A program made the position numbers and the translations under genes. Of a stretch of DNA of 64,000 nt, positions 1 through 12,929 are shown piece after piece; the stretch's first letter is position 1; each line of letters opens with the position of its first letter. A model generated the notes under the pieces. The model did not search any database. It was not told the origin of the DNA and saw only the letters and a list, made by a program, of their open reading frames with translations. Source of the DNA: Metopolophium dirhodum (taxonomy: Eukaryota > Arthropoda > Insecta > Hemiptera > Aphididae); the NCBI RefSeq assembly GCF_019925205.1, contig NC_083560.1:43384270-43448269 (forward strand), in the 5' to 3' direction.

Positions 1-867
1 GTATAAAGATTTTGTTACATACCATTTTATTTTATTTCAGTTTGTATTAAGCATTCATTTAGTTAAACTTATATATTATTTTATTTACGTCAACCATAGG
101 TAAGTATTATCTTTTTTAACTGTAGTCTTATACTTTTGACTTTGAATTAAGTTAGATTCCACAGAAGTTTTTGTTTAAGTTGTCTGGATTAGGTTAGGTT
201 AATGCCCACCTATACTGTTTAAACTTGTAATAAGGATTAACTATTTGTTTTAACTTAAAAATTAAAAAAATGGCTCACAAATGGATTGGATAAAAAGTAG
301 GTAAATAAAAAATAGAAACATAAATTAAAAATAATTATATTTTGACACAACAATACAACATTATTATATAGAAATTAAAAATACTATAAATACAAGTCAT
401 CATACAATTATTTTTACTTATATACAAATGTTGTTTTTATAATAAAATCATTTTAACCTAAGTTATTTTATAGGAACTTATAACTATGAATTGTTTTTAA
501 TGTTATTGAAAATAATAATTAAACATATTATATACTGATGAAAAAGAATCTCAATAGCTACCATATTCACAGCCACAATCATATTCAGTAATAGGCTGTA
601 ATGTGGGGTACCCTTATATTTTAAATGATGCATTAATATGTTAACATGGAAAAAAATTATTTATTTACAATAATTACTGTATTAAAATTATATTAGTTAT
701 GGCATTTAAAAGTTATTATATACATTATTAAGAGTACTAACTATTTACAATAATTCAGTTTTGATAAAATACAAATCATTACCAGTTGTACTATGTTTTT
801 AAAAACGAGTTATTAGCATAACAAATTGTATACCATATAAGATCAGTAAGAATTGAAATACATTAGT
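1..867. other. AT-rich intergenic sequence, no gene seen
   Basis: No open frame of note, no RNA gene and no inverted-repeat element was found. It lies 3' of the minus-strand PIAS-like gene, so part of it may be that gene's 3' untranslated region. No decisive polyadenylation site could be picked in such AT-rich sequence. Confidence 0.4.
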
Positions 868-2168
868 TTAACCTAACGTTATAACAATTAAAGACTTTCT
901 TGATTTACCCATGTTTTCAAGTCTGTTATTTATTTCTACTACTTCAGGCGGATTATATTTAAAACGTTTTGGTTTTAAAGTAATCTCATCACTATCAACA
1001 TTGTCTAGGTTCCTTTCTTCAGAATCAGAATCTGATAATGTAAGGTCTTCTATATCGTTTGTAGATTGACTGGCATTTGTTATACTCTCAGACCATGTTC
1101 CATCTTTGAAAAAAACAACATTATCACATTCTTCTGTTAGATCATTACTTTGAAGTATGTTTAAAAAAAATTCACATATTACAATGTTTTCAAATTTAAT
1201 TTTGTTTTTACATATTGGGCATTTCCATGTTTGCTTTTGTTCATTCATCTGTAAGAATTGTATTGCATCAAAACATTGTAAGTGTCTACAGTCTACACCC
1301 AGAGCAGGAAGATTCATCCTTAGGTTAGTAAAAGGATCCTGAACGGAAGCAACCAGGAAATCTTCAAGCATATCGTCATCATTTTCCATAGATTCTGTAA
1401 AGAGTTCTTTAATTTTATCAGAGTCACGTTTTGGTCTTTTTTCAAGTTCTACAAGCAGATCATTCCAAGTCAATTTTTGGGCCACATAAATACAACCTAT
1501 ATAACTGTGTGGTTCTTGTGACCATGTAATTTCTAATATGTTCGGTAAACCAAATTTTCTTAAATCTGTTTGTTCAGTAATATCTATAGGATCATTGTTT
1601 CGCCACTGAACGATTTCAGGGTTTAGTTGGTCGTTTAATTCAGGTAAAATACATTGATGTCCATTCACAGAAACTCTAATATTGTAAGGTAAACGTTCCT
1701 TAACATTTTCATTAAGTCCAATTTGTTGCAATCTTAAAATTATTTGAAACTTATATTCTTTTCTATCAAAATTCCATGATTTAAGAATAGAACTTTTAAC
1801 ACGATCTTGTAGCTTAAATTGACAAATCAATTTGTTAGAATCAGACTTGAGGTGCATAGGCTTTGTCAATTGTTTTACTGTCTTAAAGAATGGTAACTTT
1901 TCAAATTGTATAGCTGAACTTGTGGTTTCAACAATAGGTTCTATTGGATTTGGTCCAAGCGGTGTAGAAGATTGGTAATGCATGGTCTCGTAAAATATTT
2001 GGATGTTGTACAACCGGCGCCTGTCTTGTTGGTTTTTCTGTGGTCTTGAGTTATAGACTTCTACAGTTTCTTATTTCGTAACTTTTGTTTTTTGGGTATG
2101 AGCAGGATTGTTTGGTATCAGATTTCCCCAGATTAACAGCTTTTAAAATTTGTTGAAGTTCTTCTAGC
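868..2168 (-). CDS. PIAS/Siz-type E3 SUMO-protein ligase, 3' exon, N-terminal part disrupted
   Basis: The product resembles PIAS proteins, which pass SUMO from the E2 Ubc9 to nuclear targets. The frame is open from 2070 to 868, about 400 codons. Counting residues from position 2013, a PINIT domain spans about 37-183, with PIDIT in place of the namesake motif. An SP-RING spans about 225-288; its four expected zinc ligands are present as C242, H244, C265 and C268 in DCRHLQCFD and WKCPIC. An acidic SUMO-interaction segment, DLTLSDSDSEE, lies at about 323-333. The exon appears to start after a pyrimidine-rich acceptor at 2169-2170. Its first ~95 nt read LEELQQILKAVNLGKSDTK, like a SAP helix, but in another frame, and an in-frame TAA lies at 2071-2073. 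The SAP part is therefore broken, or joined by splicing I cannot resolve. The protein is short for the family, with little sequence after the SUMO-interaction segment. Homology is firm; whether it is functional is not. Confidence 0.8.
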
Positions 2169-4587
2169 CTTAAATCAAAAAAACAAAAACAAATTATAGT
2201 TAAACAAGTATGTACCTATATATAACTAGAAAGATGGGATAAAAAAAATTAATAATGTGTTATGCAATAATAGTTTAAAATACTTATAATTACTTCATAA
2301 TTTCATGTACATATTATTAACGGACCTACACCTCTATATATTTAAAACATTTAGTTATCATCTTATAAAATATAAATTTTGTGAAATATATCTAAAACGA
2401 ATAGTTATCATATTGAAAAATATATTTAAGTTGCTGCGTTATATTATATCAAATATAGACAATAAATATCTGTTCGTACCTATTTGTGCTGCAATAATTA
2501 CACCATAGCAAAGTACCTAAAGAAAAATGTGTTAAACGGTATAGTTTAATATTAGTCTATTATAAAATTGTGTAACTGTTCTTGATTTTTATTCTAATAA
2601 TTTAATCCTAACTATATTTTTAATACATTATAATACATAATATATGTCATATTATATATGACTTTAAAAATATGTATGCTGTAATGTAGGCATTGTAGCT
2701 GCAGGTGGGTATTTAGTAGGTAACATATACAATGCGGCTCAACAATATATATGTATATAGAAACATATTGTTTTTTTACATTTTAAATTCAACTAGGTCT
2801 CAATAATATCAATTTTTTAGATTCATTTTTTATCGTGAAATGCTTACAGAAAGTGACTGTGGAATAATTAATATATCATATATTAAGTTGTAAAAAATCT
2901 TATTTATCAGCTATGTTAGTTTCATAAATACCTTTTTTGTATATAATCTATAATGTAATAAGGCATAATATGCTATTGCCTATAATATTATATTACGGTC
3001 TGCTTATTATAATATAGGTATATATACGTCCCCTTCCCGTGTATTAATTAAATTAATAAATATTTTGAAAACGTGAAATACTCACCATTATTATAGCTTA
3101 TATTATAAATACAATAATATACTGCAGACACCTTTTTTTTAAATTCTTTCATGTTTTTTATTGATTTGGTATCGGTATGTCATATTTTAATAATTTTTGT
3201 GTTTAATTTTACGTATTATTATTATTAGTTATTACGTAGGTATCCTGTATCCCGGTATCCAGGTACCTATGTCACGTATAGTTTCTATCATCTATTATCT
3301 TTTGTAAAATGAATCGAGGTATATAAACTATAAAATCAGTATTTGGAACGTTCACTAAAATTGTGATCGCGTTTGCCCTTCCACATTTATTTTTTTTTTA
3401 AGAAGAAGTATACTCGTTTAGATTCTTAAGAAGCATAAATTCTTCGTTGAAAAACTGATAACGCCTATTCATAATAAATCGTTCAAATTGGTTTCCTTGA
3501 ATAAATTTTACATAAAGCATTAATTATCGCTCAGCATTTTGAGAGACTATTCATATAACTGTAGTTTTTTATGTTTAACGAGCGAACTAGTTTTGATTTA
3601 CCAAAATTCAGAAAATTTGTATTGTAAAAAAAATATTTTCACGTTTCAAGTGAATTGCAATACAATATTTAATATTTTAAATTAAATCTTTGACAATATT
3701 ATTATGAATTTCGTATTTTTATTAACAAATAAATTGACAAAACTATAATTCATTCAGGTTCAGATTATAATTATTATTATTGAACATGGCTCATGAAAAA
3801 TTAAACGTGTTCTTTATAAATACTGTATAAACTATAAAGTTGTTAGTTATATATAACAAGGGCACGGCAATACGACAATAGCAGCAAGAATATTCGACCA
3901 ATGTAATCTATGCTAACAAACATACAATAATATATTATATTGTATCGTATACCTCGATAATTATATTTCAATCTTGTGTTTTTAATTGTAATATACTTAT
4001 ACACGATACATAAAGATATTGTAAAATGTACACATATAGGTACACAACAAAATTCCTCCGCTCTACACATCTATACGAAGTTCTCAGTCCAGACCCTATT
4101 GTTATTCAATATCTTATTAATTTTTTTATAAAAACCACCTTTTATAACAAAATATGATCTATAATATTAGGTTAAGTATGTTTCATAATGTATTGGGTAA
4201 TGTATTATATTTAATAATATAAGTCTCTGTTAGACCAATGGCCACAGCTTCCACAATATTATTTGTATAATAAAAAAATAAAATAAAATAAAATATGAGT
4301 ATTCCTAAAATATTCCTATATATTTATTACATTATTAGGTAGGTAAGTTATTAACTATATTATAGAAAAAGAAAATTTTGCACCATTGATGAAGTATAAG
4401 AATAATATTTATATTAGCTCTAAATGCATGCAGTTGTACTATAAATATTATTGACATTCTCATTTATTATATCACTAGTTTTACACTAACTTTCAATTAT
4501 ATTGAAGAAGTTAAACACTTACCTAGTCTCTTATTATTATATTATATTTAAATTATATAAAATTTAGTAGTTTATACATTTATAGCT
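2169..4587. other. AT-rich stretch, no supported gene
   Basis: Upstream exons of the PIAS-like gene would be expected here or further right on the minus strand, but none could be recognised. The open frames present are short and low in complexity. No transposon ends were recognised. Confidence 0.35.
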
Positions 4588-6690
4588 ATGACAAGCACAA
4601 GAACAAAGCGTAGACGGGTAATAGAAAAAATAGATTTTTACTTGATTATGATTCAAATGTTACTAATTTTCCAATTGAAATAAAAAGTTCAAATATTGAT
4701 TTAAGCCGTAATATAAATGATTCTATTCCATATTCGGAGTTATTTATTTATGAACATCATAACGATGCAATTTCAAACAATTCTTTAGAAGTAAGCAAAT
4801 TTAAAAAAATGTATAATTGCTTCAACAAGTTGATTTATAGGTTTATATAAATATTTTACATATACTTTTTAGCATTCACAAATTGAGAACATCAATGATA
4901 CGCAAGATGATATAAGAAACATCTTTTTATGCTTTAATGTAAAAAGTAACCTATAGATACTATATCTACTGTATAAATATAATTTGTATGATAACAATAA
5001 TATTATTTATTTCATTAGAACTATGAAAAATCTTATGTAATATTCACATGGTGTTATATATATATATTTTTACATTATGTTAATATTCTCTATGATATCA
5101 CATATATGTGTTGTAATGTTATAGTACATTTAAATAAAAAATGTTTTGAAATTAAATTTGTTTATTTAATTTAGATATTTCAACCTTGTGGTCAATAGTT
5201 TGTTTCATCGATGAAGATACCATTGAATGTGTACCAAATTTTTAGTTAAAAAATTCATTATGCGCGTGGCCGAATAAAGATTGCAAAATAAAATCTCAAT
5301 CAGCAGTAGATCACTATTTAGCACCTAACTCAAATGAGAGAATCGTAAATCTTCACTTATAATAAGATAAGAACCGATCAATCTCTAATTCTCCAACTAA
5401 ATATGATGCATATAAAAAAAAAAAGTAGTATATATTCCTTTAACGTTAGTTTATTCATTTAAATATAATATTTCAATTTATTAAAAATTGTTGTAGGGGA
5501 TAGTAATATAAACAATGATAATGGTTACCAAAGTGCAATGAACAGCTTTTCAAACAGACAAAAATAATACTACACAGATTTAAGTACTTGATAGTGCTAA
5601 TAAAAATACCAAAGGTAAATAATACGTTGATATGTAGAATGTAGATGCCGATTTAATATAATTATGATATATCTATAAAGTACATATAAAGTATAGGTAT
5701 TTGATTTTAAGTTAAACATGGGTGGTTGATAATTTATTATAACTTAATGTTTCTTCTATATTTCAAAATTAGCGATGACAATGAAACACAAAAATGTAAT
5801 TATAATAATAAAACAATAATAATTAAACAACAATATAATAATATTATAATAGTTGTATAATTAATGTTTTTTTTTATTTTTTTTTATATTTATTGTTACA
5901 GCTGATTTTGTAGAATCCATCTAACAGAAAAAAAATAAGTTAATCAACTCATTCTATTTAAATTCAAATGATAATATCACCAAAGTGATCCAAAGCAAAG
6001 TTCCACTGATGGTAATTAGAAATATTTATTTATGTAATTTGCTTATTTATTTATTTATTTATAAACAATTAACAAGTAGTGCCCGAAAATAGGGCGGACA
6101 AAATAGTTGGATTATATATATTTATATTATTTATTAACTGCATTGTTTATTTTTAGAAATTCTGAAATCTCTTAATAGTTCTGTTACCAACATTAAGTAT
6201 GAATTAAAAGATATGACAACAAAAATGAATAGGCTTGAGGAAAGACAAACAAATAAGATTCTCTACGCTGCCAGTAATGATTATCCATATAATAGTAATG
6301 GTAATGTTTTACATACCAATTGTATCGATGAAACTAGAAATTTCCCTCTTACTTATTTTGGAGAATTGGATGGCTTTGAACAAAAGTTGTTGGAGATGGC
6401 TATAAAATTAAATTGGTAAAAAAAAGATATTATTAATTACTATTAAAAAATGTATTCAAATATGATGTTATGTCAATTTATATTAAATATACATTTATCT
6501 TATTTGGTAAGCATAAAAATGTATAATAAGTTAAAGATTATACAAAATGTATATTATATGTTTATTTAGCAGCCGTTAGAAGCATCTAAAATTATAAGAG
6601 CTGACATTGACTTAATAAAACCATTAAAACCATACTTGACAAATGCTTACTGCTCGTGGAAAATCAAAAAGAAAAGACAAATAATATAAT
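4588..6690 (+). pseudogene. Decayed multi-exon gene with a DUF4806-like C-terminal segment
   Basis: Exon-like blocks bounded by AG/GT appear at about 4588-4790 (starts MTSTRTKRRRVIEKIDF), 4873-4954, 5175-5360, 5498-5614, 5903-6010, 6157-6413 and 6571-6688. The third block reads WSIVCFIDEDTIECVPNF, like the W-x-V-V-x-F N-terminal module of arthropod DUF4806 proteins. The 6157 block has a coiled-coil-like stretch (MTTKMNRLEERQTNK) and then FPLTYFGELDGFEQKLLEM, like the start of DUF4806. The last block starts AVRSI, as that domain does, and is followed at once by stops. Frames break inside most exons: there is a shift near 4640 and stops in the third, fourth and last blocks. Introns are kept, so this is a duplicated gene that decayed rather than a processed copy. 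The DUF4806 assignment rests on motif resemblance only. Confidence 0.45.
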
Positions 6691-8469
6691 ATGTTTTTTA
6701 AAATGTTTAACTTTTGTATTAGGTATTTTTGAATTAAGTTTTTAATAAGTAATTGTAAAAAAAATATTATTTTTCATACATAATAATATAGTAACATTAT
6801 GATGAATGTATGCAATTTTATATTTAAATAAACAGTGATATTCATAAATAAATATTGTTATTAACTAAGATATAGTAACTATAAGATATTATTATATTAT
6901 ATAGATAGTTAAAAAATATGAGGATCACCAAGGCAGACAATATAATCAATGATTAATTTATTAGGTATTAAAAGATTTTTAAAAGAAGAAGAAGCATGAT
7001 AGATTATGCCGATATATTTATAATTTACTGTAATTATGCAGCTGGTATATAATATGATAATATTTCCAACCACCACCTATATTATTCCTTTATATCACAT
7101 AGTATAATAATAAATCAAAAGAAAATAATATATTTAATACATATTTCATAAGATATAATAAATATGTATATAAAATATATTTAAATAGATATACTATAAA
7201 TGAGAGCAACATTTATTCTTAAATATACCTGCGTAGGTATATTATTTTTTGTTTATTTATGACAAGTATGGATACTCTTTCAATTTTTTTAATTTTTGGT
7301 AAAAATTATTGATATCTATAAATTTGTTAACAAATTAGCCTATACTATAAAAAATCTAACTTATATGCACTTGGTGGGGCCAGGCCCCACCTGGATTACT
7401 GGAAGTATGGATTAAATGAAACAAAATCCACTGTGCCGGTTCTTCTCGAATAAAAATCTACGTGCCATTGTAATCTACAATTTTAGTTAGTGTCTGTTAG
7501 ATAATCGATACAATAACTATGCTCAGTTGATTTAGTATGTTATTATAATAATATTAAACTGATAGGTAATACTTACAATTGAATGTCTACCTAATTGATT
7601 TCGCAATTTTACTTTCATAAACGACCGACAAGACTTGATCGAGTGAAATTTCACGTTAAAATATGTTCAATAAACAATCATCGAGTGATTTTTCGTCCAA
7701 ACCATCACTAGGACTAGGTAAACAAATAATAAATACTGTTTATGTTAAAACGATTCAAAAACGGAAGTAGGTACACAATAAAAATTATACTTATAAAAGT
7801 AGTTTACTTTACGTTTATAAACACGATTTAAGATAAAATAAAGGTTAAGCAATATGGACTATGACACATAACCTATAACAGATGGCCTATAATCACCTGT
7901 GGCGTCCCACAACACGATATCAGCATCTTCGCAGTAACCGCGGTATCGGTGCGTCACCCACCCGATCGCCTCCACGACGTCACCTCCAACCGATGCAGCT
8001 GCTGCTGAACTTACGCTTGTTTATCCATCGGCATCGATACCGTCAAGTTCTAACGACGCGCAAAAACCAAGTTTTTACTACTTTGTAAAGCGCCGATGCT
8101 TATTAGTCGATGGTCATTATATTCGTGTCGTAGGTACATTTTTATATTTTGTTATAGGTACTTTTGTCATACTTGTAAATTTATTTGCTGAATTATTATG
8201 TATAACACATTTTTTAACTAATTTTTTCACACTCGTTTATATTCAATAAATAAAAAATATTTTTATTGAATTGTGTTTGCGAGAATTTAAATTCGTAGGT
8301 ACTCAGTAACCTGGTAAATCATTATTGCGAGGACTTTAAGCCGTGAAAACGACGATACTGCTTCATACTAAAACCATATTGATGACCTTAGACATATGAC
8401 GAACGCCAATCCCGGGGACTTAACGCGTTCCATTGCTATACTTCTATTGCTACTTGTAACAAAGGACCT
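6691..8469. other. Intergenic; GC-richer patch at 7870-8100
   Basis: 6691-7870 is AT-rich without a gene. From about 7870 to 8100 the sequence becomes CpG-rich, and three overlapping frames are partly open, but none matches a family I know. Its composition resembles the gypsy relic that follows, so it may be another piece of that element. This is inference from composition only. Confidence 0.3.
7373..7391. repeat. Perfect 19-nt palindrome
   Basis: GGTGGGGCC and GGCCCCACC flank a single A, a perfect inverted repeat in otherwise AT-rich DNA. GC-rich inverted words of this kind are common at ends of DNA transposons, including the hAT element at 24.48 kb, so this may be a transposon-end remnant. 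No partner end was found. Confidence 0.5.
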
Positions 8470-9060
8470 TTCGACCACTGCGGAGATTACCAGCGCCTAA
8501 ACGAAGTAACAAGTGCGGATCGCTACCCGTTACCTCAACTCCACGACTTAACCGCAAATATGACAGGGAGCACAGTTTTTACCAAGCTTGATCTGGTCCG
8601 GGCATACCATCAATTCGCCAAGCAGGACATACCGAAGACACCGTTCGGATTATTTGAATTTCGGCCTTTGCAACGTCGTCCAGACGTTCCAACGCGTAAT
8701 CAACGATATGTTACGCGGGCTAAATTTGTAGTTCACCTACATCGACGACGTTCTAATCGCGTCACCCAACCTCGATGAATACGGAAAACACGTTCGCACG
8801 GTCCTTGGAAGTTGTCAAGATTACGGCATATAGCTATCCATCCCGTAAAATGTGTTTTCGCTGTCGACTCTTTAACTTTTTAGGGCCACAACATAAATAA
8901 GGATACGTGCCGCTCGACGTCAGTACACATTACGGAAATCCACGAATGGCCGCTGCCAGCGACAAAGAAACGTTTACAAAGATTTTTGGCTTCCTATACG
9001 CGACCGAGGAACGACTAGCTGATCATCGACCACAAACCATCAAATTCTATGTTCACTTAT
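8470..9060 (+). pseudogene. Gypsy-type LTR retrotransposon reverse transcriptase relic
   Basis: Reading from 8479, the translation CGDYQRLNEVTSADRYPLP followed by FTKLDLVRAYHQF matches the fingers/palm start of Ty3/gypsy reverse transcriptase, including the first catalytic Asp of FTKLD. A frameshift near 8670 moves the match to another frame, where YIDDVLIASPNLDEYGKHV supplies the catalytic YxDD. It is preceded by a stop near 8728 and followed by the usual connection-region words (TEIHEWPLPATKKRLQRFL near 8935-8990). A later fragment, IDHKP, resembles the RNase H start, so the sequence between has been lost. No LTRs, primer-binding site, gag or integrase were recognised. The CpG-richness contrasts with the surroundings, as expected of inserted DNA. 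The identification as gypsy-type is firm; the clade is not determined. Confidence 0.8.
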
Positions 9061-9399
9061 ATAGAAAAACGTGCAAATGAACGAACGTTCGCGTTTCGGG
9101 TGATCGTATTACACAGTCGGCGATGCACGTAAGAATGTACATGTACCAGAGGGCAAGGCAACGGAGAGATAACGTTTGCAAAACAAGTATGTGTATTGGT
9201 TTATGCCAACGGCGTGCATTTTATCGATAATTTGTTTTATATAATACTAGATCTGAGTGAAATTCGGGAGACATTGGACTCGCTGAGAGTGGGTACAGAT
9301 TTTGGAGTATTTTGTCAGTTTTTAGACGAAAATTTAAGATTTATGAAAAGAATTAGTGATATGGATTGGAGATATGGCTTGACGTTTTGGCAGGAATGT
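9061..9399. other. Transition from gypsy relic to repeat family, no gene
   Basis: This stretch joins the gypsy relic to the hairpin repeat. An open frame runs through 9196-9558 but enters the repeat and has no recognisable domain, so it is not called as a gene. Confidence 0.3.
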
Positions 9400-10210
9400 T
9401 TAAATGTTAGAGTGTCTAGCAAACCGTCACAAAGTTTTAAATGGATAGGCTGGATACGATCTCATGCTGTTAAAGTCGATAGGTGTATTCGATTATCTAG
9501 CTATCTGTCATCAAATTACGTAGGTAGGCAATCCGACTGCGTCGAATCGCGGACATAATGAGAAGCGTATATCACCAGGTATGACCACGTAGGTAGCGTA
9601 CGTAACTGAAAAATGGAAAAGATAAAAATTAAACCCCGGATGCCCCATGTTAGTTGTAAGTGAGTACCGATTTTGGAGACACAATCGAATTATAAATGGC
9701 GCACTTATATGGAAGGTGATTTTGTAATAAGAATTTCTGATAAGGCTGGTCTCTTTGGCGATCTCATTTCGAAGGCGGGAAAGTTTGAAAGTTGAGTTTC
9801 AGTGTCTAGAAATATCCCTTAGCCCATGAAAATTGGCAATTCAATGATACTATCCCCCAGCGTATGTACGGAGCTTTTTTTGGTATGTGTTAAGAAATGT
9901 AAATTCGAAAATCTGCGTGTTAGAGTGTCTAGCAAGTTAGTCATCAACCGTCTAAGACGAAACAAAAAAAATCAATCCGACTGCGGCGAATAGAGTGGTA
10001 TGTGCCATCGCATGTCCGGTGCATTTTCTCATGTAAAAAGTGTTAAGTCAAAAACTGTGTTGGAGTGTCTAGCTAGTCAGTCATCTCAAGTCAAAATCGA
10101 TTAAATTTCAAGTTAGCCACCTAGGTGGGCAATGTTACTTCGTCGGATCGTGAAGAATGTGTTACAGAAAATAGGTAGGCAATCCACCTGTGGTTAGGTT
10201 AACCTGCGGT
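9400..10210 (+). repeat. Dispersed hairpin-bearing repeat, cluster 1
   Basis: Three copies of the word GTGTCTAGC followed by GTCA-rich sequence occur near 9411, 9924 and 10067. Each is followed by GGCAATCC and a 17-nt inverted repeat. The copy at 9531-9547 reads ATCCGACTGCGTCGAAT. Degenerate copies lie near 9981 and 10133. A copy at 10173-10205 has stem arms ATCCACC and GGTGGAT separated by a longer loop. The same unit occurs at 13.4 kb and in near-tandem form at 49.6-50.3 kb. I do not recognise the family. Confidence 0.6.
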
Positions 10211-10391
10211 GGATTATAGACGCATGCTATGAGTTTGCAGGCTATAAGTGAAGAGAAAAAATAGTATTTTCCAAAAACACAATCACACAACATTCGAAAT
10301 AATTTACGAAAAATAAAACAAATATAATATGTATTTATTGTCTGATATAATTCAACAACGAAAATTTAGAGAAAATAATGTGTGAAATTCC

Positions 10392-10950
10392 CAAGGCTGA
10401 GCATTAACGAGTTAAAAAGTTTAAGTTAAGTTAAAAAGTTACTTTTAATTTAACTTTTTAACTTAACTAGTTACTTTTGGCTTTTCATTAACTTAACTGT
10501 TAACTTACTAAATTTCTTTCTTAATTAACGTGAAATTAACGAGTTAATTTTTCATTTTAAAAAGTAAGTTAAGTTAATTTATTTTGTTTTTAATTTTATA
10601 ATATTTCACTATTTCAGTCTATTTTGTTTTTATGTCAAAAAATATGTATCGTAAATTGTTTGAAGTTAAAAATCAAATCTAGGTTATATGGAAATACTGT
10701 ATGAAGTATAAACAGTAGGTATATCCTATAATTTAATTTGGGTTGGAATAAAATTAAGTACGCTAGCGTTGTATAAACAAATTAATTTATTTTTAACTTA
10801 ATAAAAAGTTAACAAAAAGTGTGTATTAACTTTTAACTTAACTGAGTTAACCTATAGTTAAATTAACTTTTAACTTTTAATTTTTTGTTATTGGTGCATA
10901 TTAACTTAACTTAACTAAGTTAAAAAAAATTATTAACTTGCCCAGCCTTG
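10392..10950. mobile_element. hAT-type MITE, 559 bp, with perfect 8-bp target duplication
   Basis: The ends are CAAGGCTGAGC and GCCCAGCCTTG, inverted with one mismatch, and are flanked on both sides by GAAATTCC (10384-10391 and 10951-10958). An 8-bp duplication and a CAAGG-type terminus are the hAT signature. There is no coding capacity. The body is filled with reiterated AGTTAA/TTAACT words that are self-complementary in tandem. Confidence 0.85.
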
Positions 10951-11209
10951 GAAATTCCTAATAATAACATATAGGTTCATAATATATAATATACAGCCAT
11001 ATAAAGTAATATTAACCAATAAATAAATAAATGTTCCTGTATAATATATAATATATTATTAATATAATATAAAAAACGTAAAAAAAAATTGAAAAAAAAT
11101 GCAAAAAAAGTTGGGTACCGGGCGGCCGTGTGTATCGCCTAATACAAGGTTCCTTATAAGTTATAAGTTGTTATAATAACAGTTGAGGAATAATAAAGAT
11201 CCATAGGCA

Positions 11210-12085
11210 AAATTGTTGTTTTAAGCATTTAAATTTCAAATGTCGACGACATTTATCAAATTCAAAATTTAAAATTTTTTTAGTACCATAAAATAACTCC
11301 ATTTTACGGTAGTAATCAATTGGTAAATTTTCAGTTTGATAACTTTGACTTCGCTAATTTTCATAATTTTTTACTGTTTAATGACAATTTTACTTTTTAT
11401 TTTATGTATAACTCCTGTGGTATTAACGACAAAACTTTCAAAATTAAATCTTAGTTGCAGTTAGTTATGCTCAATTTTCAACATTTTAAATTTCTGATAT
11501 TATCTTTAGAAATATCAATATTTTTAATATGCTATCAAATTTACACAACACCGTGGCAAACTTTTATACCTATATTTCATAATGTGATATCCAAGTAACA
11601 TCATTTTATGAAAAAAAATTACATGATCATGGTACTACTGTGAATAAAAATATAAGTATATCAATAAGTAGCCCCGAGAAATCAAAGTAACCCGTTATGC
11701 CCATTCTACGGTAATATACGGTTTTTGATATATTTTATTTTAATATATCTAGGAGAATGGATAACGCGGTACGTTTTTCCAGCCACTTAGCATATCACGG
11801 ACACATAGGCAGAATGAAGGTAGGATATTTTCAAAAACTGCTTTTGCGTAAAAATCCAAGGTTTTCCATAATTTTTCTTTTGATTTTCTAGACACTTTTG
11901 AAAACTGTTGGGAATTTTTACCAAAGTACCAACTGATTCTTTTTCTTACCAGAAACGATGCTGTTGACGAAAAGTAGCAGCATATTTATTGTCCAAATAG
12001 ATGATGACAGAAAAAAAAATTTAAAAAACCCGCATCATTGTAAAACCAATACATTTACCGCTCTACTCAGAATCTAAAACTAAAA
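11210..12085 (-). repeat. Fragmented copy of the dispersed GATTCTGAGCGGAGC repeat
   Basis: The right part (about 11855-12085) is the reverse complement of the block at 54.1-54.3 kb. It includes the TTTTGAAAACT..GGGAATTTTTAC segment and ends in CTCAGAATCTAAAA. The left part carries the internal segment ATTTCAAATGTCGACGACATT. It is diverged and interrupted by unrelated AT-rich sequence, and nothing coding is seen. Confidence 0.6.
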
Positions 12086-12929
12086 AAATTGAAAATAAAA
12101 ATGTCTTTAACTCAACACGAGTAAAAATATTTCAAAAATGTTATCATGAATAGAACAATTTTCAACAAAAAATGTGTGACCTTGTAAACCCATTGGATAC
12201 CGTTCTATCTAGTTTTTATTTTTATTTACGGAACTTTTTCTTAGCAGGGTAATCGTGTTAGGTACTAACACATTTAGGACTTTAGTAATAATGAAGTAAA
12301 AAAATTAATTAATAAATCTTAGAAAACCACTCTCATGTTAATCTCATAACGAATTTAAATTTGTTTTCAGATATTTAATCTGAAAATTAATAAGTAAGTA
12401 AAAACGATTGGCAAAATATTGATACTTTGTTGACATATTATTATGTATGGATACCTTCGTACGGGAGACCTCCAATATTCAAATTTCCTCTCAGTCACAT
12501 TCACTTATGATCACATACTAGTCAGGTACTATGAATTTATTTACACGACATATATCCATGAATATGGTAAATTGGCTATTAAAATACATTTAATATACTA
12601 CCTAAACTCCTTAAAAACGGTTGGTATCGAATCCTGTGCAAATATGAAAACACTATAAAATCTCTATAATATCTAAAATCTAAATTGTTGATAATTCTTA
12701 CTAATAACTGTAATCGTTTATCGTATTAATTGGTAGACGTGTTATTCATTAATTTGTTCGTGAAAATTACAACGAGTTTAATAGGCAACTACTCAAACAA
12801 ACTTCGAAGACAACGATAAGAATTAAAAATTCACCAGTTGTTTTATGCCTGTGTCCTGCATCATCGTATATTATAGTATTTTTCTAATCGAGTATTGGGC
12901 CTATTATCGATTATTATGACGGTTGATTC
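12086..12929. other. AT-rich intergenic sequence
   Basis: No gene, RNA or element end was recognised. Short open frames, such as one at 12443-12658, have no recognisable domain and low-complexity codon use. Confidence 0.3.

Noticed and set aside
9196..9558. 120-codon open frame on the plus strand
   Set aside because: It runs into the hairpin repeat, has no domain, and the repeat copies do not share its reading frame.
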